Shown piece by piece: positions 45,575 through 55,500 of a stretch of DNA of 64,000 bases. This DNA is from CAZDBA01 sp965224765 (lineage in GTDB: Bacteria; Planctomycetota; Planctomycetia; Pirellulales; Pirellulaceae), in the NCBI GenBank assembly GCA_965224765.1, contig CBDDAC010000005.1, positions 217,605 to 281,604 of the forward strand. Reading direction: 5' to 3'. Numbering within the stretch: the stretch's first letter is position 1; each line of letters starts with the position of its first letter. The notes beneath the pieces were generated by a model. The model saw nothing but the letters and a program-made list of their open reading frames with translations. It did not search any database and was not told the origin of the DNA. The position numbers were made by a program, and so were the translations under genes.

Positions 45575-48500
45575 TTAAACCAATGCATCGGATTCCAAAG
45601 TGGAATGAGATGCGTGTGAGCTTTGATGCTCGTCGTGTTCTTCAATCAGTTCGACTTTGGCTGCTTCGTTTTCGACGACCGCTTTCGCAGATCGCATACC
45701 GAACTGCCAAAACAGAGCCGGGCGAACCAGGAATTCCAGCGTCGTGCTGGTAATCAGTCCACCGATGATGACGGTGGCAACTGGATAAAGAATTTCCTTG
45801 CCCGTTTCGCCCGCGGACATCGCCAGCGGGACCAGTCCGATGCCTGTCGTCAAACAGGTCATCAGCACAGGTGCCAAACGTTCTTTGCCTGCGCGGGCAA
45901 TCATGTCTGGCGAAAATGTTTCACCTTCGTACTTCACTAAATGTAAGTAATGGTTGATCAGCAGGATTCCATTTCGAGTTGCGATTCCGCAAAGTGAAAT
46001 GAAACCAACCATCGCAGCAATCGTTAGCGTTTGGTCGGTGATTTTCAGGGCGGCGACGCTTCCAATAAACGCCATCGGCAATGCCACCATCACTTGCAAT
46101 GCCAGATTAAAACTCTTGAACATCGTGTAAAGCACGAGCAGCATGCCAATCAGAGCGACACCAAACAAACCCATGATCACACGTGAAGCGCTCTGTTGGC
46201 TTTCGAACTGGCCACCATATTCAAGCGTATAGCCCGACGGGAGTTTGGCTTCGATTGGACGAACTTTCGTTTTGATATCTTCGACCACATCGACCAAGCC
46301 GCGTCCGCTGACGTTGCATTGGATGACAATCCGCCGTCGAACCTTTTCGCGTTTGACCTGATTGGGCCCAGACGCTTCTCGGATCGTTGCCACGTCCTCA
46401 AGTTTGACAACTCCGCCGTCCGGCAAGTTCATTTGCAATCGACCAAGTGTTCCCAAGTCTTCGCGATACTGTTCGTCCAATCGAACCAAAAGGTCGTACT
46501 TGCGCTGTCCATCGAGAATTTCGGAAACAACAATTCCATTCATTGCGGTTTCAATAAACTCGGTGACTTCCTTTCGTCGCAGGCCATACTGTTCAAGTTG
46601 TGCACCGTTAACCTGAATCTGTAGCTGCGGGATTTCCGTTTGCTGTTCGATTTGCGCATCTTTGACGCCTTCGATCGTTTCCATCGCGGTTTTGATCAGC
46701 TTTGCGTTACGGCGAAGCGTTTCCAGGTCGTCCCCGTATAGTTTCACGCCGATCTTGGCTTTGACCCCCGAAATCATGTGAGAGATCAGGTGGGCCAAGG
46801 GCTGTTCGACACTCACGACAATTCCAGGAACATCTTCCAATTGCTTCCGGATATCATCCAGGATTTCGTTTCGTGAGCGGTCGGACTCATCCATTGAAGC
46901 AAAAAATTCTGTAACATTCACGCCTTCAGCGTGTTCATCCAATTCTGCGCGTCCCGTTCGCCGGGCGAGCGTTCTGATCTCAGGAACTTCGCGAATTCGA
47001 GCCCCGGCAATCTTGGCAACCTCCGTTGATTTTTGCAGCGAAGTTCCGGCGGGCATCAGCACATTGATTTGAACTGCACCTTCGTTAAAGTCGGGAAGGA
47101 AGTCGTTTTCGATGTTGTAAAGAGTGATTCCGGCCAGGGAAACGAAAATTGCCGCAGCAATCAAAATCGGAAAGGACAGCTTCAAACTCATGCGGATTGC
47201 ACCGCCTGCGATCCATTTCAAAAATCGCAAGACAAACGAATCCTTTTCTTCGAAATCTTCTTCTTCTTCAATTGTTTCTGTGCCCTTTCTGGTTATGAGC
47301 CAAAGACCCGGATTAAGAATCCATGACCAAGATTGTTTACGAGGTTTGTTGTTGGCAAGCAACCAATACGAAAGTATCGGCGTGAGTGTCAGCGAAACAA
47401 ACAAAGAGGACAATATCGAGACGATGTACGCAACGCCAAGCGGAGCGAACAAGCGGCCCGGCATGCCGCTAAGAGCAAACAGAGGAATGAAAACCAAAAT
47501 CACGATCATCGTGCCAAACACGATCGAGTTTCGAATCTCAACACTGGCTTGAAACACCACCAGCAACGCGGGTTTAGGATTGCCATTTTTACGATTTTCT
47601 TTTAGTCGCCTGAAAATGTTCTCAACGTCGACAATTGCGTCGTCCACCAACTCGCCAATCGCAACCGCCAAGCCACCAAGCGTCATGGTATTGATGGAAA
47701 GACCAAAGAGCCAAAATACCAAGGCCGTCATGACGATTGAGAGCGGGATCGCCGTCAATGTGATGAACGTTGTTCGGAAATTTAACAGGAACAGAAACAG
47801 AATGATGACGACGAGGATTCCGCCATCACGTAGGGCCTCAACAACATTTGCAATAGCGTGGTCGATGAACTCTTTTTGTTGATAGATGCTTGTATCAAGA
47901 CGCAGGTCGTCAGCCAGCTTGCCATCAAGGCTTTTGACCAGTTCTTCAATTGCATTCGAGACCGCTCGGGTGTCCGCACCCGGTTGCTTACTGACGGTCA
48001 GAATAATACCAGGGCCACCAATGAAAGAAGCAGAAGAATGTTCGTCTTCTTCGATCGGCTGGCCGGCCGAATCGGAATCTTTGTTTCTCAGATAAAGTGC
48101 GCTGTCTCCACGTTTGATTTGAGCCCCTTCGACAATCCGTCCAAGCTGACCAAGAGTAATCGATTTTCCATCCCGATATTTGACAACCACCCCTTCGATT
48201 TCGTCGATCGTGTGAATGCGCCCCAGAGCCCGTACCAAATATTCATTCGGGCCCTGCTCGTCGAGGTAGCCACCGGTCGCATTCGAGTTACTTAATGAAA
48301 GTGCTTCTTCGACATCGTGAATGGTAACGCCGAATTTCAACAGTTGGTTTGGATCAACCAGAACTTGAAACTGCTTGCGATCTCCACCCATCACAAAAAC
48401 TTGAGACACACCGGGAACGGTCAACATTTGCTGACGTACTACCCAATCCGCCTTGGTACGCATTTCTAAAGGTGACGTGCGTCGGTGCACGGCCAGTTGA

Positions 48501-49183
48501 CCAGGATTGTTTGGCTTCGAAACAATCGCAAACCAAAGGTCCGTTTTACGATCTCCAACCATCCATTTCTCGCCAGAGACTTCGGTTCGAATATCGAGGT
48601 CGCGGGAAAGTTGATAATCGTTTGACTCAAATTCCGACCTCAACGATTGAGGCAGCCGATTTGCGTTTAGCGACGGAGTCACATCCGACTCGATATTGGC
48701 AATGTCAAATAAATACGTTTTTTCATTCGTCTCGCTGAGCATTCCGGTCATGATGATCTGGCCCATGATTGACGAGATCGGAGCGAGTTGAGGCTTGGCG
48801 CCTTCGGGCAATTGCTCGGCGACAACGGCTAGCCGTTCTGCAACAATTTGGCGGTCGTTGTAAATGTCGGTTCCCCAATCAAACTCGACATAAATAACTG
48901 ACAGGCCAACGCCTGACGTCGAGCGGACATCTTGGACACCCGAAGCTCCGTTGAGTGCCGTTTCGATCGGAATGGAAACCAGCGTCTCGACCTCTTCAGG
49001 CGCAAGTCCATGGGCCTCTGTCATAATGACAACACGCGGACGGTTCAGATCTGGGAAGACGTCGATGGGCAATTGCAGCATTTGCCAACTGCCGTACAGC
49101 AGAAGAAACACCGACATTGCCGCAACCAGCATCCGATTGTGTAGGGCGAATCGAATCACGCCATTCAATAATGTGGAAAGCAT
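45575..49183 (-). CDS. Heavy-metal RND efflux pump (CusA/CzcA family)
   Basis: 1202 residues; typical members have ~1040. RND features: N-terminal helix, LPIDVFPDLNRPRVVIMTEA, GLAPEEVETLVSIPIETALN, the TM4 motif GELVDDAIVDVENIFRRLKE, and GFISLCGIATRNGILLINHY in the second half. Together with CusB- and TolC-like proteins it drives proton-coupled export from periplasm to outside. The extra length comes mainly from a ~95-residue insertion near residues 145-250 in the first periplasmic porter domain (NEKTYLFDIANIE to the RVDP-like return), and a charged cytoplasmic segment near 640. The TM4 motif does not decide between Cu/Ag and Zn/Co/Cd. Confidence 0.9.
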   Translation of the reverse strand: MLSTLLNGVIRFALHNRMLVAAMSVFLLLYGSWQMLQLPIDVFPDLNRPRVVIMTEAHGLAPEEVETLVSIPIETALNGASGVQDVRSTSGVGLSVIYVEFDWGTDIYNDRQIVAERLAVVAEQLPEGAKPQLAPISSIMGQIIMTGMLSETNEKTYLFDIANIESDVTPSLNANRLPQSLRSEFESNDYQLSRDLDIRTEVSGEKWMVGDRKTDLWFAIVSKPNNPGQLAVHRRTSPLEMRTKADWVVRQQMLTVPGVSQVFVMGGDRKQFQVLVDPNQLLKFGVTIHDVEEALSLSNSNATGGYLDEQGPNEYLVRALGRIHTIDEIEGVVVKYRDGKSITLGQLGRIVEGAQIKRGDSALYLRNKDSDSAGQPIEEDEHSSASFIGGPGIILTVSKQPGADTRAVSNAIEELVKSLDGKLADDLRLDTSIYQQKEFIDHAIANVVEALRDGGILVVIILFLFLLNFRTTFITLTAIPLSIVMTALVFWLFGLSINTMTLGGLAVAIGELVDDAIVDVENIFRRLKENRKNGNPKPALLVVFQASVEIRNSIVFGTMIVILVFIPLFALSGMPGRLFAPLGVAYIVSILSSLFVSLTLTPILSYWLLANNKPRKQSWSWILNPGLWLITRKGTETIEEEEDFEEKDSFVLRFLKWIAGGAIRMSLKLSFPILIAAAIFVSLAGITLYNIENDFLPDFNEGAVQINVLMPAGTSLQKSTEVAKIAGARIREVPEIRTLARRTGRAELDEHAEGVNVTEFFASMDESDRSRNEILDDIRKQLEDVPGIVVSVEQPLAHLISHMISGVKAKIGVKLYGDDLETLRRNAKLIKTAMETIEGVKDAQIEQQTEIPQLQIQVNGAQLEQYGLRRKEVTEFIETAMNGIVVSEILDGQRKYDLLVRLDEQYREDLGTLGRLQMNLPDGGVVKLEDVATIREASGPNQVKREKVRRRIVIQCNVSGRGLVDVVEDIKTKVRPIEAKLPSGYTLEYGGQFESQQSASRVIMGLFGVALIGMLLVLYTMFKSFNLALQVMVALPMAFIGSVAALKITDQTLTIAAMVGFISLCGIATRNGILLINHYLHLVKYEGETFSPDMIARAGKERLAPVLMTCLTTGIGLVPLAMSAGETGKEILYPVATVIIGGLITSTTLEFLVRPALFWQFGMRSAKAVVENEAAKVELIEEHDEHQSSHASHSTLESDALV

Positions 49184-49313
49184 ATTTAACTCAGTTGTTT
49201 TTTGGCATCGTTGTTCAGAAAACTAGGTGTGGTAAGGCTCCTGCCGAACTGTGTACCGTCGGAACCATCGAGGTTCTGATGCAGCCCGACAGGAGTGTCT
49301 CGCCAACAACTCG

Positions 49314-50696
49314 TCAGTGGTTGTGCCCGGCGTGCGGGTCGATTGCGCCACCCGATTGATTCTTCAACGCCAAATGCATGGCGTAAGCGCCCGTCATCGC
49401 AATGGAACTTCCAACCAATTGCCCATCGTTCTCTAGCACGACTGAGTCTTTGTCTCGATATAAAACTTGAACGTCAATTCGGTCAAAATTGTCTCCGTTC
49501 TGCTCAAACACAAATGCATTTGGCCCTTCGACCACGACGGCGTCTGGCGGCAAAACAATTTTGTTTTTCATTACGTTTGTGGTCGGGATTTTGGCTTCCA
49601 TCCGCTGGCCGGGGCGGAACTTCCAAGCGATAAACTCATTGGCCGTTAATGATGATTCCGTCGGTCCCACAAGCTCATTGGGTAGCAAAAGATAAAACTT
49701 TAATGCACGCGATTGTTCCTCAATCTCGTTGGAAATACTTTGTACCTTCAGGCTCAAAAACTCCTTGGAGTCGTAGTCGCCGGAACTGGGAATAACTTGT
49801 ATCTCCGTGCCGTTCTGTGCCGCGTCGACAAGTCGTTTCGCGTCATTTTCAAAAGCTTTTCCTTCGACATACAACAAGCAATGGTCTGCCAAGACGCCAA
49901 GAAGCTGACCCGCTGCGATGCTTTCCCCGCGGCTAACATCGATTGATTGCATCTGGTACTGATGTTCGATATCTTCATGCTCATGATTTTGGGCGTAGAG
50001 AGGCGCGGCGACAGTGATCGTACGGAGAACCTTACGCGTCACCTCCATTTCGGCAATCTGCTGATCGCTCATGCCATGCAGCAACAAACTTTGACGTGTC
50101 GCCGAAAGTGACGCCATGACTTTATCGCGCTCGTACTTTTGCTCGATAATTCGTTTGCCAGGAATAACGCCCTCGCCAATGTTCTTCAGCCGCGCCAATT
50201 CTTGATTGACAACGTCCAAGTTTTGCAAGTTGGTCAAGAAGGTCGTTTGTGCCGAGACCACTTCCTCGTGGGTTAGTCGCATCTCAAATAACGCCATTCC
50301 TGGTTCAATCGCCTGGCGCTCCAATGGAAATATTTGTGTAACCACACCAGTCATCGGGGCAGTGATTTTGTTCTGCGAGCGTCCATGACGCGTCACGACC
50401 ATCGCCGGGACCGAAACGACTTTCACAAAGTCTGACGGCTTCACGGTGTCAGTAACCAGCCCAATGTTTTTCCACGCGGTTGGACTCAACGTCAAAGTAT
50501 CTGGCGTTTCGCTAGGAGGTGCATCGTCAACTTCCTCCCCCGCATCTTTCTCGTTTTGGATATAGGCCATGAATCGCTGGGCATGCGGCATCCAACGATC
50601 TTGCGTGAAATAGCCAGCGACACCGATCACGGTCAACGCAATGGGCCAGACGATTATCTGCCAGTGCTTTTTCAGCCAATCAAACTTCATATTCAT
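49314..50696 (-). CDS. Periplasmic adaptor (CusB/CzcB family) of the RND metal pump
   Basis: 460 residues with an N-terminal helix (WQIIVWPIALTVIGVAGYFT). Lipoyl half-motifs (RHGRSQNKITAPMTGVVTQI, AIEPGMALFEM), a helical hairpin (~140-190), and IDVSRGESIAAGQLLGVLAD with a beta-barrel (GQRMEAKIPTTNVM, VVLENDGQLVGSSIAMTGAY) are all visible. The C-terminus ends DPHAGHNH, a small metal-binding tail shared with other members of this cluster. Gap to the RND gene is 130 bp. Another ATG two codons in is equally possible. Confidence 0.88.
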   Translation of the reverse strand: MNMKFDWLKKHWQIIVWPIALTVIGVAGYFTQDRWMPHAQRFMAYIQNEKDAGEEVDDAPPSETPDTLTLSPTAWKNIGLVTDTVKPSDFVKVVSVPAMVVTRHGRSQNKITAPMTGVVTQIFPLERQAIEPGMALFEMRLTHEEVVSAQTTFLTNLQNLDVVNQELARLKNIGEGVIPGKRIIEQKYERDKVMASLSATRQSLLLHGMSDQQIAEMEVTRKVLRTITVAAPLYAQNHEHEDIEHQYQMQSIDVSRGESIAAGQLLGVLADHCLLYVEGKAFENDAKRLVDAAQNGTEIQVIPSSGDYDSKEFLSLKVQSISNEIEEQSRALKFYLLLPNELVGPTESSLTANEFIAWKFRPGQRMEAKIPTTNVMKNKIVLPPDAVVVEGPNAFVFEQNGDNFDRIDVQVLYRDKDSVVLENDGQLVGSSIAMTGAYAMHLALKNQSGGAIDPHAGHNH

Positions 50697-50912
50697 CAGT
50701 ATCTCCTCGTTGTCTGTCGGATCGCCGGTACACCACGGGCGTCATGATTCGACGCGTCGTTCAAACGTGATTCCGCCAAATTGCAACGTTTGAATCTCGT
50801 TGCGAAAAACTCAGGGCGTGGTAATTGGGAAAACGCGCATGCACAATTGACTTGTGTGCGAGTTACTTAGAATGCGTGGACGAGCGAATCGTCAAACACG
50901 CGGCAAGCGTTG

Positions 50913-51389
50913 CTAGATAAGCTGCTTGCCAAGAAGCAGATGTGAGCGCATTTTGGGCGCTAAACAATTGCAATCGGGAAATGGATTAACTGAGGATCCA
51001 GGATATGACATAGTGGTGGCGACCGCCGCATTTTCAGCGCCGCCTAGATAAGTCGTTGAAAAGTCCAGTGGACCATAAACAAACTTAACCAACTTGATTA
51101 GCTTGCAGCCGTCATCCTGGCAACAAAGGTGGTTGTGCCCGTGTGTGGGCTCTTCAGCGCCCAACGCCGATTCTAATTCTGGGAATTCTGCATCGCATAC
51201 ACCATGCTCATGGCCGTCATGGTCATGGCCGCTGTCCGCGTGCTCTCCTTCAACTGAAGAACAACAAGTCGACAAAGTGTCCTGGTTTGCACACGCATTT
51301 GCCGAGCCGAGTCCGTGGTGCCAACTGCAACCGAACGTCATGTGAACCATGACGGCTAAGCTTGCGATATGTACCAGAAACGATTTCAT
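50913..51389 (-). CDS. Small secreted Cys/His-rich protein of the metal cluster
   Basis: 158 residues with signal peptide (FLVHIASLAVMVHMTFGC), perhaps a lipoprotein because Cys follows the hydrophobic stretch. Then a Cys pair (STCCSSVEG), a His-rich run (HADSGHDHDGHEHG), HGHNHLCCQDDGCK and a C-terminal CNCLAPK. No known family. The dense Cys/His content fits a soft-metal buffer next to CusB. It lies 216 bp upstream of the CusB start and 223 bp after the preceding gene. Confidence 0.5.
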   Translation of the reverse strand: MKSFLVHIASLAVMVHMTFGCSWHHGLGSANACANQDTLSTCCSSVEGEHADSGHDHDGHEHGVCDAEFPELESALGAEEPTHGHNHLCCQDDGCKLIKLVKFVYGPLDFSTTYLGGAENAAVATTMSYPGSSVNPFPDCNCLAPKMRSHLLLGKQLI

Positions 51390-51612
51390 TTATTGTTGCC
51401 TTAAGCGTTTACCTGCGTCCAACGACGTCCGCAAATAATCTGCCAACGGAATTCCAAAGTCAATATGAGTTACGCGAAAATGCCGAAATTGGTTGGTTTG
51501 AAGTACAGGATTATCAAAAATAGTCGTGGATAGCCCTACAAGATACTGCTCTTTTTTTGGCCGAAAGTCGCCAGGAATCTTGGAAATATCAGTTAAAGGG
51601 AAGGGAGTTGAT

Positions 51613-52458
51613 CTAGTGATCGTGGTTATGACACCCGTGACCGGGCCCTGAACGGTCGTCATCGGCTTGCATTCGTTGAGGTCCCGTAGCATTGGTTGGG
51701 GGAAGCAGTCGGGGAACATGGGAGCTACCTTCCGATTGAAATCTCTGTTGTTGGTTGCTGCCTCGTGAACCGGAAGATGGCTGCGGAGGCAATTGAGGTG
51801 GCGCGTTGATTTGGGGCAAAGTCGGCGGAATGGACTGCAAACGGTTTGGCAGGGGGCGCGAGTTTGCGGCAAACCCCGATTGTAGATTGAAACCAGGAAC
51901 TCTCAATTGAGGCTGGAGATCCGCCGAGCAATGGCTGCAGCCGGACCGCCTTGCTGGTTGAGCAGGATCTGTTTGGGAGTAAGAGGGTATGCTCGATTCA
52001 AAGTTGTCGTCGCTGTAGTTAAAACCATATTCAGAACGCATTCGACTTGGAACGTCGTTTTGAAAACGCGAAGGATTTCCATACTGTCTTTGCTCATAAG
52101 GACAGCTTCTGCCATTTGTCTGGGACTGCATTCCGAATCCCCGTTCAACCTGGGGTGGGTAATGACTTTGATTGCAGGTGCCGCCATGACCGCATCCGCC
52201 GTCCTGATAGTCATTGTTGGCACCGCGGGCAAAACTTGCTTGGTAACGCGATCGGTTGGACTGTGAATTTGTCATTTGACCATAAGGAATCCGATCGAAT
52301 GAACGGTCGCCAAAAAATTCGGATTCACGATGGCATCTGCCATGTTCAGGACACGAGGGCGAATAACCACTTCCCCAAGTCTCCTGAGCCGTCAACACGT
52401 TGGTCGAGGCTCCGATGGTAAGCAGGCAAAACGCGAATGCGCTGATTGTGAGATTCAT
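51613..52458 (-). CDS. Secreted low-complexity protein with Cys/His motifs
   Basis: 281 residues with signal peptide (AFAFCLLTIGASTNVLTA). The mature part is rich in Arg, Ser, Gln, Pro and Tyr with scattered metal-site-like motifs: SCPEHGRCHRE, DGGCGHGGTCNQ, RSGCSHCSADL, and a C-terminal GPGHGCHNHDH. Three of the clusters pair Cys with His. No domain recognised. Position between the outer-membrane component and the CusB genes suggests a periplasmic metal binder. Confidence 0.5.
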   Translation of the reverse strand: MNLTISAFAFCLLTIGASTNVLTAQETWGSGYSPSCPEHGRCHRESEFFGDRSFDRIPYGQMTNSQSNRSRYQASFARGANNDYQDGGCGHGGTCNQSHYPPQVERGFGMQSQTNGRSCPYEQRQYGNPSRFQNDVPSRMRSEYGFNYSDDNFESSIPSYSQTDPAQPARRSGCSHCSADLQPQLRVPGFNLQSGFAANSRPLPNRLQSIPPTLPQINAPPQLPPQPSSGSRGSNQQQRFQSEGSSHVPRLLPPTNATGPQRMQADDDRSGPGHGCHNHDH

Positions 52459-52676
52459 ATTTCTTTACCGAACTAATGAGACTTGAGACGTCTGCAGGAT
52501 ACGGATCTTCTAGCGGGAAGGTTCACGGCAACCGGCCAAGCACCTGAGTCTGCTGAAAGGAGCTTCCGCAACTCGCGTGCCGGTAAGAAAACGATTGGAT
52601 TTCGATGGCAAAACAGTCGAATCGAGCTCGGTTTGACAAGAACCGTTGTAAAATTGACAACGGTGATCGAACTGAA

Positions 52677-54119
52677 CTAATTCATGCTTCCAGAAAGCAG
52701 CATTCCATTGATCTCAACATGCTGGCGCCAAACCTGCTTTAGCTGGCGTAGGTAAGTCAAATTGATTTGGGAATACGTTCGTTGGGCCGTTAGCAGTTGA
52801 AGGAAGTCAATTTCACCTTGACTGTAACCTTTGTTGACTAGATCCAGAGTTTCTTTCGCTTTTGGCATGATCTCCGCTTCATAAGCATCGACCTGAAGCT
52901 TGGCGTCAAGATAATCTTCATAGGCTGTCGCCAGTCTCTGTCTTAGATCAAGTGCCTTTTTTTCGGCACGCCTTTCGGCAGCAACGATTTGATGTCTGGC
53001 TTGATGGATTGCGCCCTGGTTGCGATTCAGCGTTGGAATCGGCATTCCAATCTGAAAACCCGGAATGATGTTATCGCTGACCGTGTCGTATTCCATCGTC
53101 GTCTGCCAGGTCACGTTTGGAATGGGCTCGACGATCGCCCGGTTGAGTAGTCGGCGTTTTTCTTCCACCTCCGCGAACAATGCAGCCACTTCCGGACTGC
53201 CGTTTACAAGTTCATCGTAGGACTTTTCGAAGTCCGACAAAGTAAGAACTTCACGAGCGGTGCCACTGACGAATCCAATCGCCAAATCAGCTTCGCCAAG
53301 CAGACTAGCAAGTTTTCGACGTGCACCGAGCATTTGATTTTCAGCTTGTCGTTTGGCAACGGATGCGTTTTGCAGTTCCAGTTCTGACTGCAGAACAGCA
53401 GTTTGAGCGACTTCTTCTGCTTCCAGCAATTGTTCTGATACGTCGACTGCGTTCTGAGAAATCTTTACCAATTCATCCGTCATTGCGACGGTTTCCTGGG
53501 CGATTAGCAATTCGTAATATCGTTGGCGAACGTCTGTTAGCAGTCGCTGCTGCATGACAGCCAATCGTTGCTCCGCGGTCGCAATTTCTGCGCAAACAAC
53601 CGCACGAGAGTAACCAAGTTTATTGCCGCCAACCATTTCACGACCAAAGTAGACTCCGTAACGTCCGCCGCCGCCCTCTTCGTTGATATCGTTTCCGCTG
53701 ATTCCAACGGTTGGATTTGGCGGGAGCCCAGCTTGCGTCAGCTTGCCGCGCAGCGATTCAATTTCTGCCTGGATTTCGGCGACGGCCGGATTGGTTGAAA
53801 GTGCCTGTTGTTCAATCTGATCAAGTGACGTTGCGCCACTGTCAATTGCTAAGACTTGTGTGACGATGGGACGATCAGCGTAGTAGGCGGATGCTTCCTC
53901 AACGATGGATACATCGTTCGGCGATTCCTCTTGCTGAAACGCAACCTGACGAATTGAATGCCCGTCCTTCTTGTCCGACTGCTTACGACGAACAGACTCG
54001 ACTTGAGTTGCAACCGGATTCTGAACGGTGGGTTGGCTCAAAATCTTTGGCTGGTGTACGGTGCGACAGCCGCTAAACGCTACGAGTACTCCTAGCGCGG
54101 CGATCCATTTTAGTTTCAT
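52677..54119 (-). CDS. Outer-membrane efflux lipoprotein of the metal pump (CusC/TolC family)
   Basis: 480 residues from ATG 54119 (twelve codons inside the ORF), because this gives a clean lipoprotein signal, WIAALGVLVAFSGC. TolC-family halves: LDQIEQQALSTNPAVAEIQA, GLPPNPTVGISGNDINEEGG, and QIGMPIPTLNRNQGAIHQAR in the second half. It ends LKQVWRQHVEINGMLLSGSMN. Trimers would form the exit duct for the CusA/CzcA pump. First gene of the minus-strand metal cluster; no regulator (MerR, two-component) is encoded in the window. Confidence 0.88.
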   Translation of the reverse strand: MKLKWIAALGVLVAFSGCRTVHQPKILSQPTVQNPVATQVESVRRKQSDKKDGHSIRQVAFQQEESPNDVSIVEEASAYYADRPIVTQVLAIDSGATSLDQIEQQALSTNPAVAEIQAEIESLRGKLTQAGLPPNPTVGISGNDINEEGGGGRYGVYFGREMVGGNKLGYSRAVVCAEIATAEQRLAVMQQRLLTDVRQRYYELLIAQETVAMTDELVKISQNAVDVSEQLLEAEEVAQTAVLQSELELQNASVAKRQAENQMLGARRKLASLLGEADLAIGFVSGTAREVLTLSDFEKSYDELVNGSPEVAALFAEVEEKRRLLNRAIVEPIPNVTWQTTMEYDTVSDNIIPGFQIGMPIPTLNRNQGAIHQARHQIVAAERRAEKKALDLRQRLATAYEDYLDAKLQVDAYEAEIMPKAKETLDLVNKGYSQGEIDFLQLLTAQRTYSQINLTYLRQLKQVWRQHVEINGMLLSGSMN

Positions 54120-54334
54120 CTGCGAAAATCCTTGACTATAGTCCCGATAAAGCACATTGCGACGGTACTAAGTCAAGTATCGGCAGTAGCGGATGAATGG
54201 GCAATCAACTTGCTTTTTGTTCGAGTTGTCCCGGTTGTTCCGGTTATTCCGGCCGATTCTTGTCGCACGTAACGCAAAATAAGGTGGCCTGAGAAGTATT
54301 GCTGCTGCAATATATTGGGGGGGGAGTCAAAACA

Positions 54335-54387
54335 GCGGACGAAGAGCGATTCTAACCCTCGGCACCATGAAAGTACGCCGGTTTTCA
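54335..54387 (-). repeat. Degenerate 3' fragment of a serine-type tRNA (probable old attachment-site scar)
   Basis: The plus-strand sequence GCGGACGAAGAGCGATTCTA and its continuation match the fragment at 60653-60705 over 53 bases with about seven differences, including changes in the conserved T-loop (TTCGAA reads TTCTAA). Read on the minus strand it contains anticodon-loop to acceptor-end parts of a class II tRNA; the 5' half is absent. Nothing else is supported between 54156 and 54583. Confidence 0.55.
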
Positions 54388-54583
54388 CATACATCATCAC
54401 CTGAAATTTACGATGCAATGCGTATTGTTGATTGCATGTTTTGCGGCGCAATTTGGTCATTTGGGGACAGGTCAAAGTGGCCCAAACGGTGTTCCGGTCA
54501 TCAATTTAAGGAAAAGGCGAAACCAGAAAGTGAAAAAAATCAACTACGCAAATATTGAGGTCGGAGCATAAACAATTGATCAA

Positions 54584-55174
54584 TCAGATCGATTGTTCTC
54601 GTTCGTTTTTTCGCCAATCAAATATCCCCCCGATAAAAATTGCAATCAATGCACACGCGACAAGGACGAATTTCGATCGTGTCAAGAGTTCGGAAACAGA
54701 GATGTGCGTAGAAAATTCTTGAACTAGTTCATCAAAAGCCTGATTGTGGTCCAGCGTAAAACAGAAAATTGCGATAAAGACGTTTTCTAATACATCAAGA
54801 GTTGCAGCTGCGATGGGAATAGCAACCAACCACCTCGCCAGCTTCTCCGAAAACAATTGAACTAAAATTATCGCGAACAGCGTTGCATACACCAATGGAA
54901 AAGCAACATCGATCGTAAGTTCGGTTAGTCCATAAAAGTGACATCCATTCGGTTTGATGTTCAATGCAAAATCAACAGCATCCTCTGCCGTGTAACTAGC
55001 TCTCGCATCCAAGACTTTGTTCTCGTTACCCAATTTTTCGCTGCGCCATGCAAACAACTGCGTTATGACTAATGCTGCTATGAAACCGATCGCCAACGTG
55101 CGCCAACTTGCGATTCTTTTCACACAGACGTACAGACGACTTCGAGGTAATTCACTTTCCTGCTCGCCAACCAT
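54584..55174 (-). CDS. Four-helix membrane protein of unknown function
   Basis: 196 residues from ATG 55174, preceded by GAGGAG five bases upstream; a GTG one codon before is less likely. Four hydrophobic segments: ASWRTLAIGFIAALVITQLF, VAFPLVYATLFAIILVQLF, ARWLVAIPIAAATLDVLENV, and VLVACALIAIFIGGIFDW. A soluble loop between helix 1 and 2 has KPNGCHFYGLTELTIDVAF. No family recognised. Alone on the minus strand; 325 bp of apparently empty sequence separates it from the next gene (55175-55500). Confidence 0.55.
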   Translation of the reverse strand: MVGEQESELPRSRLYVCVKRIASWRTLAIGFIAALVITQLFAWRSEKLGNENKVLDARASYTAEDAVDFALNIKPNGCHFYGLTELTIDVAFPLVYATLFAIILVQLFSEKLARWLVAIPIAAATLDVLENVFIAIFCFTLDHNQAFDELVQEFSTHISVSELLTRSKFVLVACALIAIFIGGIFDWRKNEREQSI

Positions 55175-55500
55175 CACAACTCCTCTCGGAAAAATTCGTT
55201 CACCCCAGCCTGCGTGCAGCCGCTATTTTTGGGAAGTTCATCGCGTTCTTCACCAGCGCATTTTCAATTTCTGGCCAGGCGTCACATAGCGTAGAAATAT
55301 AGTCTACAGATCTTCGGAAATGCCCGAAATCGGTTTCTGACTAGATCGCTAATGGAGTCGATTCTTGTCCGAGCAATGCAAAGTTGTCGTCAAGCGACTT
55401 GCATACCGATCTCGAAAATATCCGCTAACAAACAACGCCTCGATTCGAAGTGGCGTTGCATTGGGCCATACTATTCTGGCAGCACTTCTTCTTGACTACG

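Noticed and set aside
51390..51872. Minus-strand ORF of 160 codons overlapping the end of the Cys/His-rich gene
   Set aside because: Overlaps a better supported signal-peptide gene and shows no domain or ribosome site.
54173..54475. Minus-strand ORF of 100 codons, similar in part to a frame at 60416-60712
   Set aside because: The shared part is the translated tRNA fragment, not a protein.
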